This document shows, in pieces, positions 1 to 7,377 of a DNA stretch of 64,000 nucleotides. Made by a program: the position numbers and the translations under genes. Source of the DNA: Streptomyces sp. QL37 (GTDB lineage: Bacteria; Actinomycetota; Actinomycetes; Streptomycetales; Streptomycetaceae); NCBI RefSeq assembly GCF_002941025.1, contig NZ_PTJS01000001.1, positions 4,092,001-4,156,000 on the forward strand, given 5' to 3'. The notes beneath the pieces are model-generated. The model was not told where the DNA came from. It made no database searches and worked only from the letters and a program-made list of their open reading frames with translations. Position 1 is the first letter of the stretch, and the number at the start of each line of letters is the position of its first letter.

Positions 1-900
1 GACTCCCATGACGACCGAGTAGAGGCTGGTCTCCGCGGTGATGAAGAGCCGGTTGCGCTTGGCGCCGCCCCAGGAGATGTTGGCCACCGCCTCCGGGACG
101 ACGAGCCGGCCGATCAGAGTGCCGTCCGGGTCGTAGCAGTGCACCCCGTCGTCCATGGCCGCCACCCAGAGCCGGCCGCCGTCGTCGAAGCGGAGGTTGT
201 CGAAGCGGGCCGCGCCCCGGGCCCCGGCCTCGGCGAAGACCTCACCGTCCGACAGCGTGCCGTCGTCCCGTACGTCGAAGACCCGGACGAAACCCGCGCG
301 GGTGTCGGAGACGAACAGCCGCTCCTCGTCCGCCGAGAAGACGAGCCCGTTCGGTGCGCCGAAGCAGTCGGCGACCAGGCGCACTTCACCGGTGGACGGA
401 TCGACGCGGTAGACGTTGTTGGAGCCGATCTCGCTCTCCGCCCGATAGCCCTCGTAGTCGCTGGTGATGCCGAAGTCCGGGTCGGAGAACCAGATCGAGC
501 CGTCGGACTTCACGGCGGCGTCGTTGGGACTGTTCAGACGCCTGCCCTGCCAGCGGTCCGCGAGCACCGTCACCGTGCCGTCGTGCTCGGTCCGCGTCAC
601 CCGCCGGTTGCCCTGCTCGCAGGTGACGAGCCGCCCCTGGCGGTCGAGGGTGTTGCCGTTGGGGTACCCCGCGTCACGGCGGAAGACGCTCACGGCGCCC
701 GTCTCCTCCTCCCAGCGCAGCAGCCGGTCGTTCGGGATGTCGCTCCAGACCAGGTGGCGCCAGGCGGGCACGTACACGGGGCCCTCGGCCCAGCGGCAGC
801 CGGTGTGGAGGACCTCGAGACCGTCGTCGCCGTTCATGCACCGCCCCGCGCGGAACCGGTCGTCGAAGCTCTCGTACAGCCCGGGGTGCTCGCTGGTCAT
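1..900 (-). CDS. SMP-30/gluconolactonase/LRE family protein (3' end beyond window)
   Basis: This is a probable lactonase of the six-bladed beta-propeller SMP-30/gluconolactonase family, which hydrolyses sugar lactones with a divalent metal in the central channel. The first 300 residues are visible and the C-terminus runs off the left edge. Family motifs seen are CRWAEGPVYVP, carrying the metal-binding Glu, YPNGNTLDRQGRLVTCE, SPNDAAVKSDGSIWFSDP, carrying the conserved Asn, and APNGLVFSADEERLFVSDT. The start is ATG at 900, and the divergent oxidoreductase begins 177 bp away. There is no signal peptide, so it should be cytoplasmic. The actual lactone substrate cannot be read from the sequence. 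Confidence 0.9.
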   Translation of the reverse strand, partial: MTSEHPGLYESFDDRFRAGRCMNGDDGLEVLHTGCRWAEGPVYVPAWRHLVWSDIPNDRLLRWEEETGAVSVFRRDAGYPNGNTLDRQGRLVTCEQGNRRVTRTEHDGTVTVLADRWQGRRLNSPNDAAVKSDGSIWFSDPDFGITSDYEGYRAESEIGSNNVYRVDPSTGEVRLVADCFGAPNGLVFSADEERLFVSDTRAGFVRVFDVRDDGTLSDGEVFAEAGARGAARFDNLRFDDGGRLWVAAMDDGVHCYDPDGTLIGRLVVPEAVANISWGGAKRNRLFITAETSLYSVVMGV

Positions 901-1077
901 GGAATCCATCCCTTCGGCAGGAGCCGGACGCTTCGGCTCTGTCGAAGACTGCTGGACTCCCGGGCGGAAGATCAAGAGGAGACCTTCGCCACATCGGGCC
1001 CGGTCGGGGGATGCGGGAGCGACGGTGGCATGTTGGCGAGAGATGGACCTGCCCCCACCCTCCGAACAGGACACGCA

Positions 1078-2196
1078 GTGACAGACGAGAACGCCCTCCG
1101 CGCAGCAGCCGCCCTCTCCCGCCCGTTCTCGGTCCGCGGACTGACCTCGCGCAACCGGATCGCCATGGCGCCCATGACCCGGGAGTTCTCCCCGAACGGC
1201 GTCCCCGGCCAGGACGTGGCGGACTACTACGCCCGCCGCGCCGCCGGCGGTGTGGGGCTGATCATCACCGAGGGCACCTACGTCGACCACGCCTCCGCCG
1301 GCACCAGCGGCCGGATCCCCCTGTTCCACGGCGAGGACGCGTTCGCCGGCTGGGCGGGTGTCGTGGACTCCGTGCACCGCGAGGGCGGCGCGATCATCCC
1401 GCAGCTCTGGCACGTCGGCGTCACGCGCTCCGAGGGCGCCCCGCCGGTGGCGGAGGCGGAGCCGGTCGGGCCGTCGGGCGTGTCCCTGGCGGGCGAGCCC
1501 AAGGGGCGCGCCATGACGCAGAAGGACCTCGACGACGTCGTCACCGCGTTCGCCGACGCGGCGGCGAACGCGGAGCGTCTCGGCTTCGACGGCGTCGAAC
1601 TGCACGGAGCGCACGGCTACTTGATCGACCAGTTCCTCTGGGAGGGCAGCAACCGCCGCACCGACGCGTACGGCGGGGACATCGTCGCGCGCACCCGTTT
1701 CGCGGCGGAGATCGTGGCGGCGTGCCGCGCGGCCGTGTCCGACTCCTTCCCCCTCTTCTTCCGCATGTCCCAGTGGAAGATGAACGCCTACGAGGCGAAG
1801 CTCGCCCGGACGCCCGAGGAGCTGGACACCCTCCTCACGCCGCTGGCCGAGGCCGGTGTCGACGTCTTCCACGCCTCGACCCGCCGCTACTGGCTGCCGG
1901 AGTTCGACGACTCGGACCTGAACCTCGCCGGATGGGTGAAGAAGATCAGCGGCAGGCCCACGGTCACCGTCGGCTCGGTCGGCCTGGACGGTGACTTCTT
2001 CAGCGCCTTCCAGGGCAACAGCTCGTCGGTCACCGGCATCGACCAGCTGCTGGACCGGCTGGAACGCGACGAGTTCGACCTGGTCGCCGTCGGCCGTGCG
2101 CTGATCGCCGACCCCGAGTGGGCCGCGAAGACCCTGCGGGGGCGCACGGAGGACATCACGCCGTTCGGTGCGGAGATGCTGAAGACCCTGCGCTGA
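1078..2196 (+). CDS. NADH:flavin oxidoreductase, Old Yellow Enzyme family
   Basis: This is an FMN-dependent ene-reductase of the OYE/YqjM type, 372 residues, predicted to be a cytoplasmic TIM barrel. Visible motifs are IAMAPMTREF near residue 30, PQLWHVG in the first half, ELHGAHGYLIDQFLWEG (the usual substrate and FMN-binding His/Asn region, here H-G-A-H), LFFRMSQWK, and GRALIADPEW near the C-terminus. I chose the GTG at 1078 because the family N-terminus begins just after it and AGGA lies 6-9 bases upstream. The same frame stays open far upstream, but that part is antisense to the lactonase and has no family similarity. It may share a divergent promoter with the lactonase, which would suit degradation of a common substrate, but that is inference. 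Confidence 0.93.
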   Translation: MTDENALRAAAALSRPFSVRGLTSRNRIAMAPMTREFSPNGVPGQDVADYYARRAAGGVGLIITEGTYVDHASAGTSGRIPLFHGEDAFAGWAGVVDSVHREGGAIIPQLWHVGVTRSEGAPPVAEAEPVGPSGVSLAGEPKGRAMTQKDLDDVVTAFADAAANAERLGFDGVELHGAHGYLIDQFLWEGSNRRTDAYGGDIVARTRFAAEIVAACRAAVSDSFPLFFRMSQWKMNAYEAKLARTPEELDTLLTPLAEAGVDVFHASTRRYWLPEFDDSDLNLAGWVKKISGRPTVTVGSVGLDGDFFSAFQGNSSSVTGIDQLLDRLERDEFDLVAVGRALIADPEWAAKTLRGRTEDITPFGAEMLKTLR

Positions 2197-2243
2197 CCGG
2201 GCGGGGGGCGGGGCAGCCGCGGCAGGGCCGGGCGCCGGCCGGA

Positions 2244-2686
2244 TCAGAGCGGCAGATCGTCCGGCACGATACGGAACGCCTTGTGGCGGCCCAGCGGACG
2301 CACGGCGCGGAGGTCGCGGCGGTCCAGGGTGAGGATCGCGTCGGTGTCGTAGTCGGCGGCCAGGGACACGTTCACCGCGTCGGCGAGGTCGAGGTCGAGC
2401 GCCTCGTAGCGGGCTCGCACCGACTGGGCGACGCCGAGGTGGCCGTCGGTGATCTCCGGCACCGAGACCCGGCCGCGGCGCATCCAGCCCCGGATGTCGT
2501 CGATCGCGCTCACCGCGGCCGTACGTCCCAGCTCCCTCGTGGCCACGTGATCGAGCTCGGCGAGCAGGAGAGGCGACATGACGAGCAGCCCCGCCCCCAT
2601 GATCGCTTCCGTGGCCCCCGGTGTCCGGGATGAGCCGAGTCGAGGGCCGCGAGCAGGCCTGAGGTGTCCGCGACGACGATGATCAC
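2244..2686 (-). pseudogene. PIN-domain toxin (VapC-like), frameshifted
   Basis: This is the toxin half of a VapBC-type pair; intact family members are Mg-dependent ribonucleases. The N-terminus, from GTG 2686, reads IIVVADTSGLLAALDSAHP with the first catalytic Asp of the PIN fold. The rest, SPLLLAELDHVATRELG through LDLDLADAVNVSLAADY and ILTLDRRD, continues in another frame. The two frames meet at about 2612-2620, where restoring one G in the run GGGGGCC would rejoin them. The total of 443 bp is one base short of 148 codons. The GTG start overlaps the antitoxin stop (GTGA), so translation was coupled. It is either a recent inactivating frameshift or a sequencing error in a G-run. Confidence 0.8.
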
Positions 2687-2937
2687 CCGGTACCCCCGGG
2701 AGCCGCCTCGCCCCGGACCGCGTCGGCCACGGCATCCCGGACCTCGTCCTTGGCGAGCGTGCGCCCTGGACCGGTGAACGTACGGGAGAAAAGCGGTTCG
2801 TCCCAGACGCGGTTGGCCATGGCGGCCAGATGGATGCCCTCCCTGATGATCTCGGCCTCGCTTGTGCCGCGCCGCTTGGCGGCCTCCTTGATGATCGCGA
2901 GGTCTTCGGGATCCGCGTAGACGTTGGTGCGCTTCAT
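2683..2937 (-). CDS. ribbon-helix-helix antitoxin (VapB-like)
   Basis: This 84-residue protein begins MKRTNVYADPEDLAIIKEAA, the beta-strand plus helix start of ribbon-helix-helix (CopG/Arc-type) antitoxins. It continues with RRGTSEAEIIREGIHLAAM as the second helix. The acidic and Gly-rich C-terminal part would wrap the toxin. ATG 2937 is used here; ATG 2943, two codons upstream, is equally possible. Its stop overlaps the GTG of the PIN toxin gene by four bases, the usual antitoxin-first arrangement. In the family, the RHH dimer represses its own promoter and neutralises the toxin. Because the toxin is frameshifted, this copy may be an orphan antitoxin. Confidence 0.85.
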   Translation of the reverse strand: MKRTNVYADPEDLAIIKEAAKRRGTSEAEIIREGIHLAAMANRVWDEPLFSRTFTGPGRTLAKDEVRDAVADAVRGEAAPGGTG

Positions 2938-3026
2938 CGACATGTACCAACGGCAGTCCATGTACCGGATTGATGTATGTCGTGCGAGTGCTCCCCCGCC
3001 GCCCGCGCGGCGGGGGAGCACAGGGT

Positions 3027-4382
3027 TCAGCGCAGAAGGCGCAGCGGCACCGCCCCGGCCATCGCCTCGGCCCCGGCGTCGTTGGGGTGGAGGCCGTCGC
3101 CGCTGTCGTAGCGTGCGAGGAGTCGCTGCGGGTCGGACGGGTCGCGCAGCGCCTTGTCGAAGTCGACCACCCCGTCGTACTCCCCGCCGGTGCGGATCCA
3201 GCGGTTGAGGGTCTGCCGGGCGGCCTCGTTCTCCGGGCTGTAGAAGCCCAGGGTGTCGCCCTTGAAGGGCAGGACCGTGCCGCCGTAGGCCTTCAGGCCA
3301 CGGTCGTGGGCGCGGGCGATGATCTGACGGTGGGCCTCGATGAGTTCGGCCGCCGTGACCCGTTCCGACTCGGGGGCGACGGTGCCGGGGTGGCCGAGGT
3401 CGTTCACGCCGAGGAGCACGATCAGGTGCTCGGCGCCCGGCTGGGACGCGACGTCGCGGTCGAAGCGGCGCAGGGCGCTCTGGCCGAAGTACGCCGCGAA
3501 GTCCTCGGCGTCGGACCCGGCGGGCGGGTTGGGGTCGTGCAGGAGGCGGTTGCCGCCGATGCCCTCGTTGAGCACGCCCATGGCGTCCGGTCCGGCGGAG
3601 GCGCGCAGCCGGCCGGCGAGGAAGTCGGGCCAGCGGTGGTTGGCGCCGACGTCGGTGTCGGAGCCGTCGGTGATGGAGTCGCCGAGCGTGACCACGGCGG
3701 AGGAGGACCGGCCGGTGCTCACGCTCACGCCGGTCAGGAAGTACCAGCGGTCGACGGTCGCGGTCGGCTCGATGTCCGCCCGGCCGGTGACGTTCCCGGC
3801 AGCCACGTGATTGTGCTGGAAGGCGGACGCGTGGAGCGTCGAGCCGCGGGTGGGCCCGGGCAGGTGGATGCTCACCACGAGGTCGGTCCCGGCGGGCACC
3901 CGCAGGGAGACCGGGTCGCTGAGGAGCGGGGCGCCCGCGGGGACGGTCACCGAGGTACGCCCGCCGAAGGTGAGCGGCCGGTCGGTGCGCGGGTCGATAC
4001 GGGAGGAGGGCCCGCCGGGTGCCGGGCGGGCGACACGGGCCTCGCCGATGACCAGGGGCCCGCTGCCGAACTCGTTGGACAGCCTGACGCGGACCTGGTC
4101 GCCGCCGATGCTGGTGTGGACGGTCTGGCGGATCGTCTCGTTCTTGAACTCCGTGGTGTCCGACGCCGGGGCCGTGGTGGGTCCGGCGGCCCATGTCCCG
4201 GTCCAGGAACGGGCGTTGTGGCCGCCCGGCGCGGGCCCGGCGGACAGGGCGGGCGCGGCCGCGGCCAGGAGCAGCGCTCCGGTGAGTACGGCGACCAGGT
4301 GGCGGGCAGCCGGCCGGGCCCGTAAGCCGGCGGGGCGGGCGGTGTCCGGGGCTGCCGGGGGTCCTGCGGGGTGCGGTCTCAT
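3027..4382 (-). CDS. secreted SGNH/GDSL-family lipase or esterase
   Basis: This 451-residue protein is predicted to be exported. Its N-terminus is Arg-rich, followed by a hydrophobic stretch (LVAVLTGALLLAAAAPALSA) consistent with a signal peptide. The SGNH blocks are in order: VVTLGDSITDG with the nucleophilic Ser, GIGGNRLL with the Gly, VLLGVNDLG with the Asn, and YDSGDGLHPNDAG with the catalytic Asp and His. A beta-rich domain of about 200 residues precedes the hydrolase core, as in many Streptomyces SGNH esterases. ATG 4382 was chosen because it sits directly before the signal peptide. The natural substrate (lipid, acetylated polysaccharide or phospholipid) is not determined. Confidence 0.9.
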   Translation of the reverse strand: MRPHPAGPPAAPDTARPAGLRARPAARHLVAVLTGALLLAAAAPALSAGPAPGGHNARSWTGTWAAGPTTAPASDTTEFKNETIRQTVHTSIGGDQVRVRLSNEFGSGPLVIGEARVARPAPGGPSSRIDPRTDRPLTFGGRTSVTVPAGAPLLSDPVSLRVPAGTDLVVSIHLPGPTRGSTLHASAFQHNHVAAGNVTGRADIEPTATVDRWYFLTGVSVSTGRSSSAVVTLGDSITDGSDTDVGANHRWPDFLAGRLRASAGPDAMGVLNEGIGGNRLLHDPNPPAGSDAEDFAAYFGQSALRRFDRDVASQPGAEHLIVLLGVNDLGHPGTVAPESERVTAAELIEAHRQIIARAHDRGLKAYGGTVLPFKGDTLGFYSPENEAARQTLNRWIRTGGEYDGVVDFDKALRDPSDPQRLLARYDSGDGLHPNDAGAEAMAGAVPLRLLR

Positions 4383-4910
4383 GGAGGCGTGTCTCCTGGG
4401 CTGGAGGGGCGGGATGCGGGCGCCCCCTTGTCCGGAGCTGCCCGGGCGGCACCTCCGGACGGGGGGCCCGGCGCAACGCCGCCTCCTCTTCCCGTGGTCG
4501 CCTCGCGGGACCGAAAAGTTTCGAGCGGCTTGCGATCGGGCGAGCAGACGGTATGGACGCCCGCGGCCCCGCGTCAAGAGGGCCCGCCGGCCCCGCACCG
4601 GGCGCCCCTGGCGTAATTCCGGCCCGCCCGGAACGCGTCCGGTGTACAGTTTTTGAGTCCTGTTGTCTCCGATAGAGGTGGACGTTGCGCATCTGAGGTC
4701 CGCGATCATCGCGCGGTACGGCCCCTGCCGTAGCCCGTCACGCCTTGTCGGCTTTCCTGCCGCCCCGTGACCCACCGCGTGGATGCGACCTCGGTGCTGG
4801 TTCCGTCCCCCGTATGTCCGGAGGACCGCACCCCTTCCTCTCCCGGCCGGTCGCCGCGTGGTGCTCGCACACGAAGCCCCTGTTCACACGCTTGCGACTG
4901 CGAGGACCAC
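4383..4910. other. 528-bp intergenic region between divergent lipase and ABC-F genes
   Basis: No convincing gene is seen in this stretch. It must hold the divergent promoters of the secreted lipase and the ABC-F gene. A locally AT-richer patch at 4640-4685 includes TACAGT at 4645-4650 and TTGAGT just downstream, and looks promoter-like, but I could not pair a -35 and a -10 with standard spacing. ABC-F resistance genes often have long leaders with attenuators. I looked for a short leader ORF followed by a terminator hairpin here and found none I can defend. Confidence 0.4.
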
Positions 4911-6575
4911 ATGACCCACCCCACTACGCCCGCCGTCTCCCTCAGCTGCTCCGCCCTCTCCTTCCGGTGGGCGGACGGCACGGAGGTCTTCGACGGACTG
5001 TCCCTCAGCGTCGCCCGGGGCCGCACCGGGCTCGTCGGGACCAACGGCTCCGGGAAGTCCACCCTGCTGCGGCTGCTGGCGGGCCGGCTGAAGCCGTCCG
5101 CGGGCTCGGTGACCGTCGGCGGGCACCTCGCCTACCTGCCGCAGAATCTCACCCTCGACACGGGTCTCCGCGTCGAGGACGCCCTCGGCATCACCGAGCG
5201 GCGTACGGCGCTGCGCGCGATCGAGGCCGGCGACGTCGCCGAGAGGCACTTCGAGGCCGTCGGTGACGACTGGGACGTCGAGGAGCGGGCCCTGGCGACC
5301 CTGGGGTCCCTCGGCCTCGGCGACATCGGCCTCGACCGGACCGTGGGACAGCTGTCCGGCGGCGAGACCGTGCTGCTCCGGCTGGCCGCACTTCTGCTGG
5401 AACGCCCCGACGTCCTGCTGCTCGACGAGCCGACCAACAACCTCGATGTGTTCGCGCGACGCCGGCTGTACGACGCCGTCGAGTCCTGGCGCTCCGGAGT
5501 GCTCCTCGTGGTCAGCCACGACCGTGACCTGCTGGAACGCGTGGACCGGATCGCCGATCTGCGGGCCGGTGCGGTGAGTTGGTACGGCGGTGGCTGGTCC
5601 GCCTACGAGGAGGCGCTGGCCACCCAGCAGGAGGCGGCCGGGCGCATGGTGCGGGCCGCCGAGTCCGACGTACGCCGTCAGAAGCGCGAGCTGGAGGAGG
5701 CCCAGATCAAGGTCGCCCGCCGCCAGCGGCACAACAAGAAGATGGACGCCCAGCGGCGCGCTCCCCGGATCGTCGCGGGGGCGCACAAGAGGTCCTCCCA
5801 GGAGGCGGCCGGCAAGCTCCACGGTCTGCACGAGGACCGTCTCCAGGAGGCACGGGAGCGGCTCGACACGGCGTCGGAGGCGATCCGGGAGGACGCCGAG
5901 ATCCGTGTCCGGCTGCCGCACACCGCCGTCCCGGCGGGCCGCACGGTCCTGAGCGCGCAAGGGCTCAGGCCCCGTTTCGGCGCCCTGCGCGACGGTGAAC
6001 TCCACGTCCGGGGGCCGGAGCGCATCGCGCTCATCGGGCGTAACGGGGCGGGCAAGACGACGCTGCTGCGCACCCTCACCGGGGAGCTGGCGCCGGAGGC
6101 CGGCGAGGCCAGGGCGCATGTGCCGCTGCGTTTCCTTCCGCAGCGTCTCGACGTGCTGGACGACGAGCTGAGCGTCGCAGCGAACGTGGCCCGTACGGCG
6201 CCCGGGACCACCGACAACGAGATCCGCTCCCAGCTCGCCCGCTTCCTGTTCAAGGGGGCACGGGCCGAGCAGCCGGCGGGCACCCTCTCCGGTGGGGAAC
6301 GCTTCCGGGCCGCCCTCGCGGCGACGATGCTCGCCACGCCCGCCCCGCAGCTGCTGATGCTGGACGAGCCGACCAACAATCTGGACCTGGCGAGCGTGCG
6401 GCAGCTGACCAGCGCCCTGGAGTCCTACGAGGGGGCGCTGATGATCGCGGGCCACGATCTGGCGTTCCTGGATTCGGTCGGAATCACCCGCTGGCTGCTC
6501 GTGGGCGAGGAGCTCACCGAGCTGAGCGCCGAGGAGGTGCGCGAGCTGCTCGGCGCACCCGACGTGATCGGGTGA
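4911..6575 (+). CDS. ABC-F family ATP-binding protein (ribosome-associated type)
   Basis: This 554-residue protein has two ABC ATPase cassettes and no membrane segment, the layout of ABC-F proteins that act on the ribosome. Examples include antibiotic target protection and translation factors. The first cassette has Walker A GTNGSGKS at residues 43-50, signature LSGGE and Walker B VLLLDEPTNNLD near 167. The second has GRNGAGKT near 376, LSGGERFRAALAATML and LLMLDEPTNNLD near 480. A charged inter-domain linker, rich in Arg/Lys/Glu, lies between them and would reach the peptidyl transferase centre in resistance members. The start ATG 4911 follows a weak GAGGACC site. Whether it confers resistance or is a housekeeping paralogue cannot be decided from sequence alone. 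Confidence 0.92.
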   Translation: MTHPTTPAVSLSCSALSFRWADGTEVFDGLSLSVARGRTGLVGTNGSGKSTLLRLLAGRLKPSAGSVTVGGHLAYLPQNLTLDTGLRVEDALGITERRTALRAIEAGDVAERHFEAVGDDWDVEERALATLGSLGLGDIGLDRTVGQLSGGETVLLRLAALLLERPDVLLLDEPTNNLDVFARRRLYDAVESWRSGVLLVVSHDRDLLERVDRIADLRAGAVSWYGGGWSAYEEALATQQEAAGRMVRAAESDVRRQKRELEEAQIKVARRQRHNKKMDAQRRAPRIVAGAHKRSSQEAAGKLHGLHEDRLQEARERLDTASEAIREDAEIRVRLPHTAVPAGRTVLSAQGLRPRFGALRDGELHVRGPERIALIGRNGAGKTTLLRTLTGELAPEAGEARAHVPLRFLPQRLDVLDDELSVAANVARTAPGTTDNEIRSQLARFLFKGARAEQPAGTLSGGERFRAALAATMLATPAPQLLMLDEPTNNLDLASVRQLTSALESYEGALMIAGHDLAFLDSVGITRWLLVGEELTELSAEEVRELLGAPDVIG

Positions 6576-6657
6576 CCGGTGGTGTACTGGAAGGGTGCGG
6601 GCCGCGCTCACGGGCAGCCCGCCGCAGGCACCACCGGCTACTGATCCGGATCCCGTC

Positions 6658-7347
6658 ATGCACCCTTCCCAAGGATTCCGAGGCGTTTCCCGGGCCCTCG
6701 CGGGCGCGGCCGTCGCATTGGTGGCGGCCGGAGGGCCGGCGGTGGCCGCCGCCGGCCCTCCCCCGGCCGCCGCGACGGCCGCACCGGCGGCAGTGGTCCC
6801 CTCGGCCGGGGCCCCGGCCGACCGGACCGACCCGCGCACGGCGACCGCCGAGCTCACCATCCCGGCGATCGGCCTGACGGACCTGCGCGTGGTCCCGTAC
6901 GAGGGGACGACGGACGACGGGCCCGGGACCCGTGTCCAGGACCGCGGGGTGGCCGCCAGCCCGTACGGCGAGAGCGGCGGCGTCGGGCCCGGCGAGACCG
7001 GGAACTACCTCGTGACGGCCCACCGGCTCTCCGCCGGTGGCCCGTTCCGCGAACTGCCGTCGCTGGAGAAGGGCGACAAGGTCCTGGTCACCGAGGGCTC
7101 CACGGTGTACGAGTACCGGATCACGGAGACCAGGGAGACGTCCTTCCGGTCCGAGCGCTCGCTGGCCGGACAACGGGCCGAGGTGCCGGGTGAGCCGGGT
7201 GAGAGGCCGACCCGGGCGATGATCACCCTGTCCACCTGCGCGACCCCGGAGGACGACGCGGCCGGGAACTTCTGGCGCGACGCACACCACAACCCGGAGC
7301 ACCGCATCGACAAGATCGGCGTACTGGTCTCCTCCCGGCCCGCGTGA
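6658..7347 (+). CDS. class E-type sortase
   Basis: This is a 229-residue cysteine transpeptidase that would join sorting-signal proteins to the cell wall on the outer membrane face. It has an N-terminal hydrophobic segment (residues about 14-32), an Ala/Pro-rich stalk and then the sortase beta-barrel. The likely catalytic triad is visible: His122 in VTAHRLS, Cys194 in TLSTCATPEDD and Arg216 in NPEHRIDKIG. ATG 6658 sits just before the hydrophobic segment. No substrate with a C-terminal LAXTG-like signal is encoded nearby, so it acts alone in this locus. It is followed by a 15-bp direct duplication around its stop codon and by the convergent GH65 gene. Confidence 0.85.
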   Translation: MHPSQGFRGVSRALAGAAVALVAAGGPAVAAAGPPPAAATAAPAAVVPSAGAPADRTDPRTATAELTIPAIGLTDLRVVPYEGTTDDGPGTRVQDRGVAASPYGESGGVGPGETGNYLVTAHRLSAGGPFRELPSLEKGDKVLVTEGSTVYEYRITETRETSFRSERSLAGQRAEVPGEPGERPTRAMITLSTCATPEDDAAGNFWRDAHHNPEHRIDKIGVLVSSRPA

Positions 7348-7377
7348 ACTGGGTCCCGGCCCGCGTGAACCGGGCCT

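Noticed and set aside
139..1077. In-frame N-terminal extension of the Old Yellow Enzyme
   Set aside because: It is antisense to the lactonase gene; the OYE family N-terminus begins just after GTG 1078.
4884..6860. Long minus-strand open frame over the ABC-F gene
   Set aside because: Shadow ORF; the plus-strand frame has all ABC motifs.
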